The notes beneath the pieces are model-generated. The model had not been told where the DNA came from. It saw nothing but the letters and a program-made list of their open reading frames with translations, and made no database searches. DNA of 64,000 nucleotides, from the NCBI RefSeq assembly GCF_046630445.1, contig NC_092340.1:359332001-359396000 (forward strand), in the 5' to 3' direction. This DNA comes from Rutidosis leptorrhynchoides (lineage: Eukaryota > Streptophyta > Magnoliopsida > Asterales > Asteraceae). A program made the translations under genes and the position numbers. This document shows positions 10,488 through 24,515 of the stretch, piece by piece; the first letter of the stretch is position 1; each line of letters opens with the position of its first letter.

Positions 10488-13400
10488 TTAGTTAGCTGTG
10501 GTGTCGAAATTGTGATTAACTTCGTTGTCGACTTCCATCGGGCCATGTATGTAATGTTTAACTCTGTGACCATTAACTTTAAATTCAATCCCATTTGAAT
10601 TTATTAATTCTATCGTTCCGTATGGGAAAACTCTTTTGACTATGAATGGTCCAGACCATCTTGATTTCAATTTTCCAGGAAATAGCTTGAATCGTGAATT
10701 GAAAAGAAGAACTCTGTCTCCTTCTTTAAATTCTTTTGAACTTCTGATTCTTTTATCATGCCATTTCTTCGTTCTTTCCTTATAGATTAACGAATTTTCG
10801 TATGCTTCATGTCTTAATTCTTCTAATTCATTTAGTTGACTTAATCGTAGACGTCCAGCTTCATGTAAATCAAGATTACATGTTTTCAAAGCCCAAAATG
10901 CTTTGTGTTCAATTTCTACTGGAAGATGACATGCTTTTCCATAAACAAGTCTAAAAGGTGTGGTTCCAATTGGAGTTTTGTAGGCTGTTCTAAAAGCCCG
11001 GAGTGCATCCTTCAATTTAATGGACCATTCCTTCGGATTTGATCCTACGGTTTTCTCTAGAATACGTTTTAAGGCTCGGTTGGTATTTTCAACTTGTCCA
11101 CTTGTTTGTGGATGATATGCGGTGAAGATTTTATGAGTTACTCCATATCTTTTAAGAACTTTCTCAAGTTGATTATTACAGAAATGAGTACCCCGATCAC
11201 TTATTAAAGCTTTCGGTGTTCCAAACCTTGCAAAAAGACGTTTTAAAAAGTTGACTACAACTCGTGCATCGTTAGTTGGGAGAGCTTGTGCTTCCGCCCA
11301 TTTAGATACATAATCAATGGCTACGAGTATATATAGATTATTATGAGATTTTGGAAATGGACCCATAAAGTCAATACCCCAAATGTCAAATACTTCACAT
11401 ACTTGGATGACATTTTGTGGCATTTCATCACGTTGACTTATTTTTCCGGCCCTTTGACAAGCATCACAGGATTTGCAAAGAAGGTGTGCGTCTTTGTAAA
11501 TTGTAGGCCAATAGAATCCAGCTTCATAAACTTTTCTTGCTGTTAGTTGAGGCCCATAATGCCCTTCTGTTGGTCCTGTGTGACAATGGTTTAATATTTT
11601 ACTAGCTTCATCTCCAAATACACATCGGCGTATTATTCCATCGGGACAACTTTTAAACAGATGTGGATCTTCCCAAAAATAGTGTTTTATATCACTGAAG
11701 AATTTCTTTCGTCTTTGATACAATAATCCTTTTTCAAGGAATCCACATACTAAATAGTTTGCATAGTCTGTAAACCATGGGATTTCTTTATAATCTATCT
11801 TCAATAGATATTCATCAGGAAAGTTGTCTTGTATGGCTGATTCATTTAGAACTTCTAATTCGGGATTTTCAAGACGAGAAAGATGATCAGCGGCGAGATT
11901 TTCTGCTCCTCTTTTATCTCGGATTTCAATATCAAACTCTTGTAAGAGTAAGATCCAACGGATTAATCTTGGTTTAGCATCTTGTTTTGAAAATAGGTAT
12001 CTAAGAGCAGAATGGTCGGTATAGACCACTGTTTTTGCTAGAACGAGATATGATCGAAATTTGTCAAAAGCAAAGACAATAGCAAGGAGTTCTTTTTTAG
12101 TAGTTGCATAGTTCGTTTGTGCTCCTTGTAACGTCTTACTAGCATAATATATAGGTTGAAATCGTTTTTCAATCCTTTGTCCTAAAACGGCTCCCATTGC
12201 AAAATCACTTGCATCGCACATTAGTTCAAATGGTAGATTCCAATTTGGTGTGATCATGATCGGCGCATTAGTGAGTTTTTCTTTAAGAATATTAAAAGAT
12301 TTGATGCATTCATCCGAAAAGATGAATGGAGCATCCTTTTCTAGGAGTTTATTCATAGGAGTGGCAATTTTAGAAAAATCTTTTATGAAACGTCGGTAAA
12401 AACCGGCATGCCCTAGAAAACTCCTAACTCCTCTAACATTGGTGGGATGTGGAAGTTTAGAAATTACATCTACTTTAGCTCTATCCACTTCAATTCCTTT
12501 CTTTGAAATTTTATGACCAAGAACGATGCCTTCTTTAACCATGAAATGGCATTTCTCCCAATTAAGAACTAGATTTGATTGCTCGCATCTAATAAGCATT
12601 CGTTCAAGATTAACTAAACATGATTCAAAAGTATCACCGAAGACTGAAAAGTCATCCATGAAAACTTCCATGCATTCTTCTATCATGTCGTGAAAAATCG
12701 CCATCATACACCTTTGAAAGGTTGCAGGGGCGTTGCAAAGTCCAAATGGCATTCTTTTGTAAGCAAAAGTACCATAAGGGCACGTGAATGTGGTTTTCTC
12801 TTGATCTTCGGGTGCTATTGGAATTTGAAAGTATCCGGAAAAACCATCTAGAAAACAATAGTATCTGTTTCCGGCTAACCTTTCCAACATTTGATCAATG
12901 AAAGGTAAGGGAAAGTGATCTTTTCTGGTGGCGTCATTCAATTTTCTATAATAAATACACACATGCCATCCTGTTACAGTCCTAGTAGGAATAAGCTCAT
13001 CTTTTTCATTTGTGATGACAGTCATGCCACCCTTCTTAGGTACACATTGAACTGGGCTTACCCATGGACTATCGGAAATTGGATAAATTAAACCTGCATC
13101 TAGCAGTTTAATAATTTCTTTCTTAACAACATCTTGCATATTTGGATTTAGTCTTCGTTGGCGTTGCACATACGTTTTATGACCTTCTTCCATAAGGATT
13201 TTATGTGTGCAATACGAAGGACTTATTCCTTTAATATCATGAATCTTCCATGCAATGGCTGGTTTATGAGCTTTCAACACAGAAATGAGTTGTGATTTCT
13301 CATTTTCAGTAAGAGAAGACGATATTATTACAAGTAATTCAGATTCACCATGTAAATAAGCGTATTCCAAATGGTTTGGAAGTGGCTTTAACTCTAATTT

Positions 13401-16091
13401 CGGAGGTTCTTCTATCGATGATTTGTATCGATATCTGTCTTCTTCTTTTAGCATTTGGATTTCTTCTGTTGTTGGTTCATATCCATTAGCTATTAGTGTA
13501 TCTAACATTTCAGCTTCATCAATTTGTTCTGTTCCTTCTCCTAAAGAACATTCTCCTGTTCCTTGTAATTCTGGAAATTCTTCTAATAATTCTGCATGTG
13601 CATCTATAGTTTGAATATAATAACATGTATCATCTGCAGATTGTGGTTGTTGCATTGCTCTATCAACTGAAAAGGTAACACTCTCGTCCTCTATACTTAG
13701 GGTCAGTTTCTTACCGAACACGTCTATCATTGCTTTAGCCGTGTTTAAGAATGGTCTTCCTAATATGAGAGGAACTTGAGAATCTTCTTCCATGTCCAAA
13801 ACAACAAAATCTACTGGAAATACTAAAGTACCAACTTTAACTAGCATGTTCTCCATTATCCCTCTAGGATATTTTATTGATCGATCGGCTAGTTGTATGC
13901 TTATTCTTATTGGTTTCAATTCTCCAAGGTCTAGTTTCGCGTATAGTGAATACGGCATTAAATTTATACTAGCACCTAAATCTGCTAATGCTTCTATTGA
14001 ACTAAGACTACCCAGAAAACATGGAATTGTGAAACTTCCTGGATCAGATAGTTTTACTAGTATCTTATTCAACAGCACTGCTGAACAATTAGCATTCATA
14101 GTAACAGCCGAGAGTTCTTCCATTTTCTTTCTATTTGAGATTAGATCTTTCAAGAATTTAGCATATCTAGGCATTCCTGAAATCACATCAATGAAAGGAA
14201 GATTTACATTTATCTGTTTAAACATATCCAAGAATTTGGATTGCTCGGCTTCAAGTTTTTCTTTCTTCATTTTACTCGGGTAAGGAAGTGGTGGTTGGTA
14301 TGGTTTAACATAAGGTTTATCCTTAACTTTGTTATCTTCATTAACCTTCTCAACTACCGGTTCTTTTTCCTTTTCTTGATCAGATTGTGGTTCTTGTGGA
14401 GTAGGAATAGAATCATCTGAAATTACAGGTATTTCATGTGGTTTAAGTGTAATACCACTTCTTGTGGTAATGGCTTTAGCTGTTTCATTCCGGGAATTAG
14501 CATTTGTATTACTAGGTAGACTTCCCGGTTTTCTTTCACCTATTAATCTTGCTAGGTTACTTACTTCTTGTTCCAGATTTTGAATAGAAGCTTGTTGATT
14601 TCTAAATGCTTGAGCATTTTGTTCATTGGTTTGTTTTTGAGATGTGAAAAACTGCGTTTGAGTTTCAACTAGCTTCGTCATCATATCTTCTAAATTCGGC
14701 TTTTTATTATCGGTTTGTTGTGGTGGTTTGTTTTGAAAATTAGGTCGTTGCTGATTGTAAGTATTATTGGATACTTGTTGATTGCTAGGACCTTGTTGGT
14801 TGTTGTATGGAATATTTCGGTTATAATTTTGGTTTTGATTGTAAATCGGTCTTGGCGGTTGATAATTATTCTGATAATTATTTCCAGGCCTTTGGTTTAT
14901 GTATGAAATATTCTCTCTTTGTTCCATTGTTAATTCAATACTGAGACAATCTTTTGTCAAATGTGGTCCTCCACACTGCTCACAACTAATTCGTATTGAG
15001 TGAATATCTTTAGTCGTCTTTTCCATTCGTCTCTCCACAGCATCTATCTTTGCGGAAATGGAATCTAAGTCATGGCTAGAATCGGCTCTAGCTGCTTTAG
15101 ATGATCTAACGATATCTTTTTCTTGGTGCCACTCATGTGAGTGGGAAGCAGTGTTATCAATAATTTTGTAAGCATCAGTTTCGGTTTTCTTCATAATGGA
15201 ACCACCAGCTGCTATATCTATGTCTTTCCTTGTAGTGATGTCGCATCCTTGGTAGAATATTTGTACTATTTGACAGGTGTCTAAACCATGTTGCGGACAT
15301 TCTCTTAACAACTTTCCATATCTTGTCCATGCCTCATATAGAGTTTCATTTGGTTTCTGTGTAAACGTAACAATTTCTGCTTGAAGTCTTACGGCTTTAG
15401 ATGCAGGAAAGAATTGTTTAAGAAATTTGTCAACTAAAACATCCCATGTATCGATCGCCCCTTCAGGTAACGATTCCAACCAATCTTTGGCTTCTCCCTT
15501 TAAAGTCCAGGGAAATAACATGAGATATATATGTTCATCCTCAACTTCTCGGATTTTAAATAGTGTGCAGATTCTATTAAAGGTACGTAAATGTTCATTT
15601 GGATCTTCCTTCGGCGCACCACTAAATTGGCATTGATTAGTCACCATGTGTAGAATTTGTCCTTTGATTTCATAATCTGGCGCATTAATGTCTGGATGAG
15701 TAATTGCGTAACCTTGGCCAGTGCGTTTAGCTCTCATTCGGTCTTCCATACTTAAAGGTTCCAGATTCTCCATAATTGAATTTGTTGAATCGGTATCACT
15801 AGATGATTCTGATTTAATGGTTCGTTCCTCAACAATCTCTGTTTGAATGATTGGTGGTTCCGGAGGAAAGTTTAATGGTTCAGGATCTACGAACCGTTCC
15901 TGAATATTCTCTGGATTCTCAATTGTGAGGTTGGGTTCAAAAAATGGATTATCGGAAATTTGAATTGGAGTACTTGGTCGACTGGATGACGATTCTAAAG
16001 AAAAATCAACGGCGACAATATTTGCTAAATGTCTTGATCTAGTTACAGGTGGTGAACGTACAAAAGGTGGTGAACGTCTTGCTCGGTGCAT
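10488..16091 (-). CDS. gag-pol: Gag-pol polyprotein of Athila-type element F
   Basis: An unbroken 1867-residue frame. In order: gag capsid domain about residues 120-290; an atypical knuckle [13 protein letters not shown] near 370 (CX2CX3HX4C); a Gln/Asn-rich linker; aspartic protease with DLGASINLM near 704; reverse transcriptase with FLDGFSGY and FMDDFSV near 1147; RNase H with CDASDFAMG near 1292; and integrase with the HHCC finger near 1500 and catalytic D, D and E near 1570 (WGIDFMG), 1632 (DRGTHF) and 1663 (GQVEN). The RT segment CIYYRKLND has Tyr where related elements usually have Asp; this is not a catalytic residue. The product would copy element RNA and integrate the DNA. The single intact frame and near-identical LTRs suggest recent activity, possibly autonomous. 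The start is the first ATG of the frame. Confidence 0.95.
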   Translation of the reverse strand: MHRARRSPPFVRSPPVTRSRHLANIVAVDFSLESSSSRPSTPIQISDNPFFEPNLTIENPENIQERFVDPEPLNFPPEPPIIQTEIVEERTIKSESSSDTDSTNSIMENLEPLSMEDRMRAKRTGQGYAITHPDINAPDYEIKGQILHMVTNQCQFSGAPKEDPNEHLRTFNRICTLFKIREVEDEHIYLMLFPWTLKGEAKDWLESLPEGAIDTWDVLVDKFLKQFFPASKAVRLQAEIVTFTQKPNETLYEAWTRYGKLLRECPQHGLDTCQIVQIFYQGCDITTRKDIDIAAGGSIMKKTETDAYKIIDNTASHSHEWHQEKDIVRSSKAARADSSHDLDSISAKIDAVERRMEKTTKDIHSIRISCEQCGGPHLTKDCLSIELTMEQRENISYINQRPGNNYQNNYQPPRPIYNQNQNYNRNIPYNNQQGPSNQQVSNNTYNQQRPNFQNKPPQQTDNKKPNLEDMMTKLVETQTQFFTSQKQTNEQNAQAFRNQQASIQNLEQEVSNLARLIGERKPGSLPSNTNANSRNETAKAITTRSGITLKPHEIPVISDDSIPTPQEPQSDQEKEKEPVVEKVNEDNKVKDKPYVKPYQPPLPYPSKMKKEKLEAEQSKFLDMFKQINVNLPFIDVISGMPRYAKFLKDLISNRKKMEELSAVTMNANCSAVLLNKILVKLSDPGSFTIPCFLGSLSSIEALADLGASINLMPYSLYAKLDLGELKPIRISIQLADRSIKYPRGIMENMLVKVGTLVFPVDFVVLDMEEDSQVPLILGRPFLNTAKAMIDVFGKKLTLSIEDESVTFSVDRAMQQPQSADDTCYYIQTIDAHAELLEEFPELQGTGECSLGEGTEQIDEAEMLDTLIANGYEPTTEEIQMLKEEDRYRYKSSIEEPPKLELKPLPNHLEYAYLHGESELLVIISSSLTENEKSQLISVLKAHKPAIAWKIHDIKGISPSYCTHKILMEEGHKTYVQRQRRLNPNMQDVVKKEIIKLLDAGLIYPISDSPWVSPVQCVPKKGGMTVITNEKDELIPTRTVTGWHVCIYYRKLNDATRKDHFPLPFIDQMLERLAGNRYYCFLDGFSGYFQIPIAPEDQEKTTFTCPYGTFAYKRMPFGLCNAPATFQRCMMAIFHDMIEECMEVFMDDFSVFGDTFESCLVNLERMLIRCEQSNLVLNWEKCHFMVKEGIVLGHKISKKGIEVDRAKVDVISKLPHPTNVRGVRSFLGHAGFYRRFIKDFSKIATPMNKLLEKDAPFIFSDECIKSFNILKEKLTNAPIMITPNWNLPFELMCDASDFAMGAVLGQRIEKRFQPIYYASKTLQGAQTNYATTKKELLAIVFAFDKFRSYLVLAKTVVYTDHSALRYLFSKQDAKPRLIRWILLLQEFDIEIRDKRGAENLAADHLSRLENPELEVLNESAIQDNFPDEYLLKIDYKEIPWFTDYANYLVCGFLEKGLLYQRRKKFFSDIKHYFWEDPHLFKSCPDGIIRRCVFGDEASKILNHCHTGPTEGHYGPQLTARKVYEAGFYWPTIYKDAHLLCKSCDACQRAGKISQRDEMPQNVIQVCEVFDIWGIDFMGPFPKSHNNLYILVAIDYVSKWAEAQALPTNDARVVVNFLKRLFARFGTPKALISDRGTHFCNNQLEKVLKRYGVTHKIFTAYHPQTSGQVENTNRALKRILEKTVGSNPKEWSIKLKDALRAFRTAYKTPIGTTPFRLVYGKACHLPVEIEHKAFWALKTCNLDLHEAGRLRLSQLNELEELRHEAYENSLIYKERTKKWHDKRIRSSKEFKEGDRVLLFNSRFKLFPGKLKSRWSGPFIVKRVFPYGTIELINSNGIEFKVNGHRVKHYIHGPMEVDNEVNHNFDTTAN

Positions 16092-17678
16092 TCACTGAAT
16101 ATCCTATTAGTTTTTAAAAAGGAAAGAAAAATTATATAAGTTATCCAATCAATAGACTTTTCTGATTTTGCCCACGTTTCGAATAGCCAAAAGATGCAGC
16201 AGAGGGGCAGGATTCGTTTGGTCTCAATATAATTGAGTACTGTTTGGCTCCAATAACCCGGTCCACGTACAAATCCAACTATTACTACGAACCAGAAAAT
16301 TTTGATGTCTATCAATTTAACCACTTAAAATAAATTTTCGTAATTTTAAGAAATTTAGAGAAGAAGTAGAAAAAAATCTAAGTCCTAAAAACTAGAATGG
16401 CGAGAAATAAGAGAGAAAAAGAGTGCGCGTCGAAAAGTGTCGAAAAATGAAAAAGACGAAGAGTGGTTTGTAAACACGCGGTTAATCCAACCTTATAACG
16501 ATCACTATCTTAAAATTAAAGCTACAAATGGAGATCACTAATTGAAATTGTAATTGATACATAGGTAAACGCGTCGAAAAATAAAAATAAGAAAATAGCG
16601 CGAAAAATGGCGTCGCAAAATTCTAAAGCACCTAAAACTTAGTCTAAGGAATAAGCACTTAAGGGATTTTACGGCAAAGCCTAAAAATCTAAAAATGAAA
16701 ATAACTATGGCAAAACTAAACTTAATACTAAAAGTTGTGACTGAGTCTAAAAATCTAAAGGTAATAAAACTTAAAATAATTTTTTTTTTTTTTTTTTTTT
16801 TTAAAAACGATTTTTTTTTCACACAATTTTTTTTTATTTTTAATTTTTTTTTTTAAATGGAGAAGAATGAAACTATTTTATGGGATAAGGAGAAAGTTGG
16901 AAAAGTTGTTTTCTACATACATATACGGAGTATCAGCTTACATCAACTGTTATGGGCACACAAAAAATTTGGTCCAAATAAATATAGAGTTCTACTATTT
17001 GGACTCCTTGATACAATAAAATGCCAAAAATAGAAAAAGGAAAACAAATTAACAAGGTATAACAACCACTTTATTTGATTTCCACTCATCTCGTTTACAA
17101 CTCAAATTAACAAACATGTCTCAATAGTTGTTGTCCCAACAGAACCACAATTGACTACCCACTTTAATTGTTTTTGTCCAAATATAAAAAGGGAAAGCAT
17201 AAATCACGGCCAAAAGGGATAGTGGTGGCCAAATTGGTTTTTAAAAAAAATAAAGTAGTAATAACGTGTCAAGTGGATTTCGGTTTTGACCAAAAAGATG
17301 ATATAGCTTTTATAAATAATTTGAGTGGAAGAGTGGGTGATGTCTCCTTGTCCCACCACACTATAATAAATATTTCAACTTTTTTTTTTAAAACCAATTG
17401 AAATCTTTTTTTTTTTTTTTTTAATTTGGGTGGTTTTTTTTTACAACTATATTATTATTATAATTATAGGAGGTTCACTAATTCTTAGGAGATTCACTAA
17501 AAAGCTCAAACGGACACGATTAAAAATACGATTTGTAAACGCTATATCTTTAGAGAAGATATAGAGAAGTTTAATAATATAGAGTTTTCTATAAATAACA
17601 CGATTATAGCGTTTTCTCAAACTTATATATAATTATATTTTTACAAATATAGATTAAAAATATAGCGTTTCGCCGAGT
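16092..17678 (-). other. 5' untranslated leader of element F
   Basis: About 1.6 kb between the primer-binding site and gag. It is AT-rich with long T/A homopolymers near 16780-16855 and 17383-17423. No convincing ORF: the 93-codon frame at 16043-16324 overlaps the gag start and resembles nothing I know. Confidence 0.6.
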
Positions 17679-17696
17679 TCCCCGGCAGCGGCGCCA
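17679..17696 (-). promoter_or_regulatory. Primer-binding site of element F (tRNA-Asp type)
   Basis: The minus strand reads TGGCGCCGCTGCCGGGGA, the form complementary to the 3' end of plant tRNA-Asp used by Athila/Tat elements. It lies 8 bp inside the 5' LTR end. Confidence 0.85.
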
Positions 17697-17704
17697 AAAA
17701 TACT

Positions 17705-19694
17705 TAATGTGTCGCGAGGGGTATATAAAATAGTTATTAATTTTTGCAGGAAATACTATTAAATACGATACAATTTTACACAAGATATTTATTTATTTAT
17801 AGAATGGATATACTTAAACCTTGCTACAACACTTATAGGCAGTGTACCTAATCGTACAGTAGTGTAGTTTTTAGTAAGTCCGGTTCGTTCCACAGGGAAT
17901 CTTTTTAAACAAAGCTTAACGCTATATGAGTTTACTTTTATAAAAATACAAATATATATATATAAGTAATATTATTATTATAAAGGGGGGTTTTTACCGT
18001 TTAATGACCGGTTTGTCGATTTTAAAACTTTAGTCGCAGTTAAAACCAAATATAAAATATTAAAAATAAATACAAGACTTAAATTAAAGCATAAAGTAAA
18101 TAACGATAATGAAATTGCGAATAATAAAAGTGCGATAAAATAAACTTGCGATAATTAAAAAGTACGATAATTAAAAGTGCAATACAATAACAATAAAAAT
18201 GCGATAATTAGAAGTGCAATTAAATATAAAATAAAGGAAATTAAATATGAAATAAAAGAATTATGCTTATTTACACTTCCGTAATCATGATGTTTGACGT
18301 GTTGATTTTAGTTTTATGCCCATGGGTTAATTGTCCTTTGTCCTGGATTATTTAATATGTCCGTCTGGTTTTTGTCCATAACAGTCCATCAGTCATAAAT
18401 ATAAAGTGCGAGTGTCCTCGTCAAATTATCCTTATACCCGAAGTTAAATATTCCAACTAATTGGGGACTTAAACTGTAACAAGATTTTAATATTTTGTTT
18501 AATAATTACACCAGGATGTCGACTGAGTGTAACCCAAGGTTTTAATATTTTGTTATCAATTATACCAAGTGTCCTTGTACATAATTTCACCCCTGTTTTA
18601 ATTATTCTAGTGGCTATTAATCCATTCCCGTGTCCGGTTAAATGAACGATTATTCGTACATATAAATACCCCGCCCATCGTGTCCTGTTGAGTGTATATG
18701 GTAATTTATAGGGACGCCCAATTGTAAATCTTTATATTAACATTAACAAACTATCATTTAGTTAAACAAATATAAAGCCCATTAATAGCTCATAGTCTAA
18801 TTTCCACAAGTGTCGTTCTTTTGTCCAAACCCCGATTATGGTACAAAGCCCAATTACCCAATTTTAGTAATTAGCCCAACATCATGATTACTTCGTTTTA
18901 AATAAGCATAATAATAACTTAGCTACGAGACATTAATGTAAAAAGGTTGAACATAACTTACAATGATTAAAAATAGCGTAGCGTTACACGGACAGAATTT
19001 CGACTTTATACACTCAAACGATCTCTATCATAAATCTTATTATTATCATAATTTAAAATTAAAATTAAGATTATTGTTATATCTGATTACATTAACATTA
19101 TGATAGAGAATTATAAATATAGATATTGGATATTAGATATAGATATTTGATCGATATATAGATAAAAAGAGGATAGAAAAAGTTGTACATAAAATTGATC
19201 GACACAACTTGATTTTATAGGCGAATTATGAAATGAAATTTTCACTTATGACCCCTTAACTATGCTCAATTAACAACTTTATATTATTTATTATTATTCT
19301 TATTATGAATTATTTAAATATTATATTTTATTCTTGTGCATAGTTGACTCATAATTTTTACACCGTTGCGTCGAGCGTTGAGAGTTGACTCATGTCCCGG
19401 TTCTGGATTTTCGAACGCCCTTGCGTACTATTTTATATCGTGTACTTTGTGTTTTGTAACTTGTACTCTTGTCGTTTTTAGACGTTCCTCATCAATAATT
19501 TGAACCTTTTTAATTGTATCTTGTACTTTTGAGCTTTTTGGACCTTTGTGTCTTCAATTCGTTGTTTTCGCCTTTTGTCTTCGCACTTATTTAATATAAA
19601 CGAATATTACTTGAAAATGGAACAATTGCACCTAAAATCTTGTCTTTCTTGGGGAATAATGCTATGAAATATATGTTCCTTTTTGGCATTATCA
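17705..19694 (-). repeat. 5' LTR of element F
   Basis: 1990 bp, about 99.4% identical by eye to 4906-6895. As the upstream LTR it should hold the promoter of the element. The right flank GAGCA is the target-site duplication. Confidence 0.9.
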
Positions 19695-22600
19695 GAGCAT
19701 TCCATCAAACCTTAACAATTGGTATCTTGTTTTGCTTAAGTCTTTTAAACTCACGATCCATTATTTCGACGGGTTCTTCGATGAATTGGAGTTTTTCGTT
19801 GATTTGGATTTCATCTAACGGAATAGTGAGATCTTCTTTAGCAAAACATTTCTTCAAATTCGAGACGTGGAAAGTGTTATGTACAGCCGCGAGTTGTTGA
19901 GGTAACTCAAGTCGATAAGCTACTGGTCCGACACGATCAATAATCTTGAATGGTCCAATATACCTTGGATTTAATTTCCCTCGTTTACCAAATCGAACAA
20001 CGCCTTTCCAAGGTACAACTTTAAGCATGACCATCTCTCCAATTTCTAATTCTATATCTTTTCTTTTAATGTCAGCGTAGCTCTTTTATCGACTTTGGGC
20101 GGTTTTCAACCGTTGTTGAATTTAGATGATCTTCTCGGTAGTTTCTTGTATAATCTCCGGACCGGTAATCTGCCTATCCCCCACTTCACTCCAACAAATC
20201 GGAGACCTGCACTTTCTACCATAAAGTGCTTCAAACGGCGCCATCTCAATGCTTGAATGGTAGCTGTTGTTGTAGGAAAATTCTGCTAATGGTAGATGTC
20301 GATCCCAACTGTTTCCAAAATTAATAACACATGCTCGTAGCATGTCTTCAAGCGTTTGTATCGTCCTTTCGCTCTGCCCATCAGTTTGTGGATGATAGGC
20401 AGTACTCATGTCTAGACGAGTTCCTAATGCTTGCTGTAATGTCTGCCAGAATCTTGAAATAAATCTGCCATCCCTATCAGAGATAATAGAGATTGGTATT
20501 CCATGTCTGGAGACGACTTCCTTCAAATACAGTCGTGCTAACTTCTCCATCTTTTCATCTTCTCTTATTGGCAGGAAATGTGCTGATTTGGTGAGACGAT
20601 CAACTATTACCCAAATAGTATCAAAACCACTTGCAGTCCTTGGCAATTTAGTGATGAAATCCATGGTAATGTTTTCCCATTTCCATTTCGGGATTTCAGG
20701 TTGTTGAAGTAGACCTGATGGTTTCTGATGCTCAGCTTTGACCTTAGAACACGTCAAACATTCTCCTACGTATTTAGCAATATCGGCTTTCATACCCGGC
20801 CACCAAAAATGTTTCTTGAGATCCTTGTACATCTTCCCCGTTCCAGGATGTATTGAGTATCTGGTTTTATGAGCTTCTCTAAGTACCATTTCTCTCATAT
20901 CTCCAAATTTTGGTACCCAAATCCTTTCAGCCCTATACCGGGTTCCGTCTTCCCGAATATTAAGATGCTTCTCCGATCCTTTGGGTATTTCATCCTTTAA
21001 ATTTCCCTCTTTTAAAACTCCTTGTTGCGCCTCCTTTATTTGAGTAGTAAGGTTATTATGAATCATTATATTCATAGATTTTACTCGAATGGGTTCTCTG
21101 TCCTTCCTGCTCAAGGCATCGGCTACCACATTTGCCTTCCCCGGGTGGTAACGAATCTCAAAGTCGTAATCATTCAATAATTCAATCCACCTACGTTGCC
21201 TCATATTCAGTTGTTTCTGATTAAATATGTGTTGAAGACTTTTGTGGTCGGTATATATAATACTTTTGACCCCATATAAGTAGTGCCTCCAAGTCTTTAA
21301 TGCAAAAACAACCGCGCCTAATTCCAAATCATGCGTCGTATAATTTTGTTCGTGAATCTTCAATTGTCTAGACGCATAAGCAATCACCTTCGTTCGTTGC
21401 ATTAATACACAACCGAGACCTTGCTTTGATGCGTCACAATAAATCACAAAATCATCATTCCCTTCAGGCAATGACAATATAGGTGCCGTAGTTAGCTTTT
21501 TCTTCAATAACTGAAACGCTTTCTCTTGTTCATCATTCCATTCAAATTTCTTCCCTTTATGCGTTAATGCAGTCAAGGGTTTTGCTATTCTGGAAAAGTC
21601 TTGGATAAACCTTCTGTAGTAACCAGCTAGTCCTAAAAACTGGCATATGTGTTTCGGAGTTTTCGGGGTTTCCCACTTTTCAACAGTTTCTATCTTTGCC
21701 AGATCCACCTTAATACCTTCTTTGTTCACTATGTGACTGAGGAATTGAACTTCTTCCAACCAAAATGCACACTTTGAAAACTTAGCGTACAATTCTTCCT
21801 TCCTTAATACTTCTAACACATTTCTCAAATGTTCACCGTGTTCTTGGTCATTCTTTGAGTAAATAAGTATGTCATCAATGAAAACAATGACAAACTTGTC
21901 AAGGTATGGTCCACACACTCGGTTCATAAGGTCCATGAACACAGCTGGTGCATTAGTTAAACCAAACGGCATGACCATAAACTCGTAATGACCGTAACGT
22001 GTTCTGAAAGCAGTCTTTGGAATATCATCTTCTTTCACCCGCATTTGATGATACCCGGAACGTAAGTCAATCTTTGAATAAACAGACGAGCCTTGTAGTT
22101 GATCAAATAAGTCGTCGATTCTCGGTAGTGGGTAGCGGTTCTTGATGGTAAGTTTGTTCAACTCTCGGTAGTCGATACACAACCTGAATGTACCATCTTT
22201 CTTCTTGACAAACAAAACAGGAGCTCCCCACGGTGATGTGCTTGGTCGAATGAAACCACGCTCTAAAAGTTCTTGTAATTGGCTTTGCAGTTCTTTCATC
22301 TCGCTGGGTGCAAGTCTGTAAGGATCACGAGCTATTGGTGCAGCTCCTGGTACAAGATCTATTTGAAATTCAACGGATCGCTGTGGGGGTAATCCCGGTA
22401 ATTCTTTCGGAAATACATCGGGAAATTCTTTTGCAATGGGAACATCATTGATGCTCTTTTCTTCAGTTTGTACTTTCTCAACGTGTGCTAGAACAGCATA
22501 GCAACCTTTTCTTATTAGTTTTTGTGCCTTCAAATTACTAATAATATGTAGCTTCGTGTTGCCCTTTTCTCCGTACACCATTAAGGGTTTTCTTTTTTCT

Positions 22601-24174
22601 CGTATAATGCGAATTGCATTTTTGTAACAAACGATCTCTGCTTTCACTTCTTTCAACCAGTCCATACCGATTATCACATCAAAACTCCCTAACTCTACTG
22701 GTATCAAATCAATCTTAAATGTTTCGCTAACCAGTTTAATTTCTCGATTCCGACATATATTATCTGCTGAAATTAATTTACCATTTGCTAATTCGAGTAA
22801 AAATTTACTATCCGAAGGTGTCAATGGACAACTTAATTTAGCACAAAAATCTCTACTCATATAGCTTCTATCCGCACCCGAATCAAATAAAACGTAAGCA
22901 GATTTATTGTCAATAAGAAACGTACCCGTAACAAGCTCTGGGTCTTCCTGTGCCTCTGCCGCATTAATATTGAAAACTCTTCTGCGGCCTTGTCCATTCG
23001 TGTTCTCCTGGTTCGGGCAATTTCTAATAATGTGGCCCGGTTTTCCACATTTATAACAAACTACATTGGCATAACTTGCTCCGACACTACTTGCTCCGCC
23101 ATTACTCGTTCCGACACCATTTGTTCCTTTCGTTCTATTAACCACTGGTCCGTAGATCTCACACTTCACCGCGCTATGACCATTTCTTTTACACTTGTTG
23201 CAAAATTTGGTGCAGAACCCCGAGTGATACTTTTCACACCTTTGGCATAGCTGCTTCTGATTGTTGTTGTTGTTGCGGTTATTATTGTTATTGGGATGAT
23301 TGTTGTAGTTGCTGTTGTTGTTGTTGTTGTTGTTGTTGTTGGGCCGCTTGTTGTAGTTGCGATTGATGTTGCGATTGTTGGGATAATTATTGCGATTATT
23401 GTTGTAATTGATGTTGTTGTTGTATTGGTGATTCTTATCACCGTTTTCCTCCCACTTTCTTTTGACTTGCTTCACATTGGCCTCTTCAGCAGTCTGTTCT
23501 TTAATTCTTTCTTCAATCTGGTTCACTAGTTTGTGAGCCATTCTACATGCCTGTTGTATGGAGGCGGGCTCGTGTGAACTTATATCTTCTTGGATTCTTT
23601 CCGGTAATCCTTTCACAAACGCGTCGATCTTCTCTTCCTCATCTTCGAATGCTCCTGGACACAATAGGCACAATTCTGTGAATCGTCTTTCGTACGTGGT
23701 AATATCAAATCCTTGGGTTCGTAACCCTCTAAGTTCTGTCTTGAGCTTATTGACCTCGGTTCTGGGACGGTACTTCTCGTTCATCAAGTGCTTGAATGCT
23801 GACCACGGTAGTGCGTACGCATCGTCTTGTCCCACTTGCTCTAGATAGGTATTCCACCATGTTAACGCAGAACCTGTGAAGGTATGCGTAGCGTACTTCA
23901 CTTTGTCCTCTTCATTACACTTACTTATGGCAAACACCGATTCGACCTTCTCGGTCCACCGTTTCAATCCGATCGGTCCTTCGGTTCCATCAAATTCCAA
24001 AGGTTTGCAGGCAATGAATTCTTTGTAGGTGCATCCTACACGATTTCCTGTACTGCTAGATCCAAGGTTATTGTTGGTATGTAGCGCAGCCTGTACTGCG
24101 GCTATGTTTGAAGCTAGAAAAGTACGGAATTCCTCTTCATTCATATTCACGGTGTGTCGAGTATTCGGTGCCAT
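19695..24174 (-). pseudogene. gag-pol: Gag-pol of element B, two stop codons, interrupted by element F
   Basis: The frame starts at 24174 (MAPNTRH; alternative in-frame ATG at 24210). It runs through gag, an Asn-rich linker, two CCHC knuckles ([14 protein letters not shown] and [14 protein letters not shown]), protease (LFDSGADRS), RT (FIDDILIY), RNase H (YCDASKQG) and integrase with HHCC and DDE signatures. It then meets TAA at 20122-20124 and a second TAA at 20086-20088. In C both positions are CAA, so both stops fit a C-to-T change on the coding strand. Beyond them the frame is open again through the integrase C-terminal region to 19695, where F is inserted; the tail is at 4803-4905. The element was therefore broken by both mutation and insertion. 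Confidence 0.9.
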
Positions 24175-24210
24175 TTCCTTCAAAATAGTCAAATGGAACA
24201 AGTTAATCAT

Positions 24211-24515
24211 ACAGAATATTAAGAGTAGTTAATAGTATTTCGTAGCATAATATGAACTCATTTATAAAAGCTTTTTCTTCATATTAGCGTTTTATAAGTT
24301 TAAATTCGGGTAGTACCTACCCGTTAAGTTCATACTTAGTAGCTAATATACAATTCAACTACTACAATTCTATATGAAAAACTGATTGTAATAATATTTC
24401 GCGTTCAAACTTTTATACAATATTTTACAAACTTACAATACCGCTTATGTTACATAAAGTATGAAATATAGCACACAATAACTTTGATACAAGATAGTTG
24501 TGAAGATAATTCTAG
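24211..24515 (-). other. Leader between F-box ORF and gag (element B)
   Basis: About 300 bp, AT-rich, no ORF. Holds the palindromic GGGTAG-GTA-CTACCC block near 24307-24322 (minus strand). Confidence 0.6.

Larger units (their letters stand above)
4906..19694 (-). mobile_element. Element F: Athila-type Ty3/gypsy retrotransposon, full length
   Basis: A 14,789-bp element on the minus strand with 1990-bp LTRs at both ends, a tRNA-Asp-type primer-binding site, an open 1867-codon gag-pol, a small ORF after pol and a polypurine tract before the 3' LTR. The target-site duplication GAGCA is at 4901-4905 and 19695-19699, within the pol of B. By eye the LTRs differ at about 11 positions, so insertion is recent. 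The pol sequence and the tRNA-Asp site place it in the Athila/Tat branch, most like Athila. Confidence 0.93.

Noticed and set aside
16043..16324. 93-codon ORF overlapping the gag start of element F
   Set aside because: Different frame from gag, no similarity I recognise, and it lies largely in the leader; likely chance.
23166..23529. Poly-Thr and poly-Val ORFs over the gag linkers (also near 1238-1511 and 31822-32332)
   Set aside because: Alternate-frame readings of the AAC/GTT repeat that encodes the Asn-rich gag linker.
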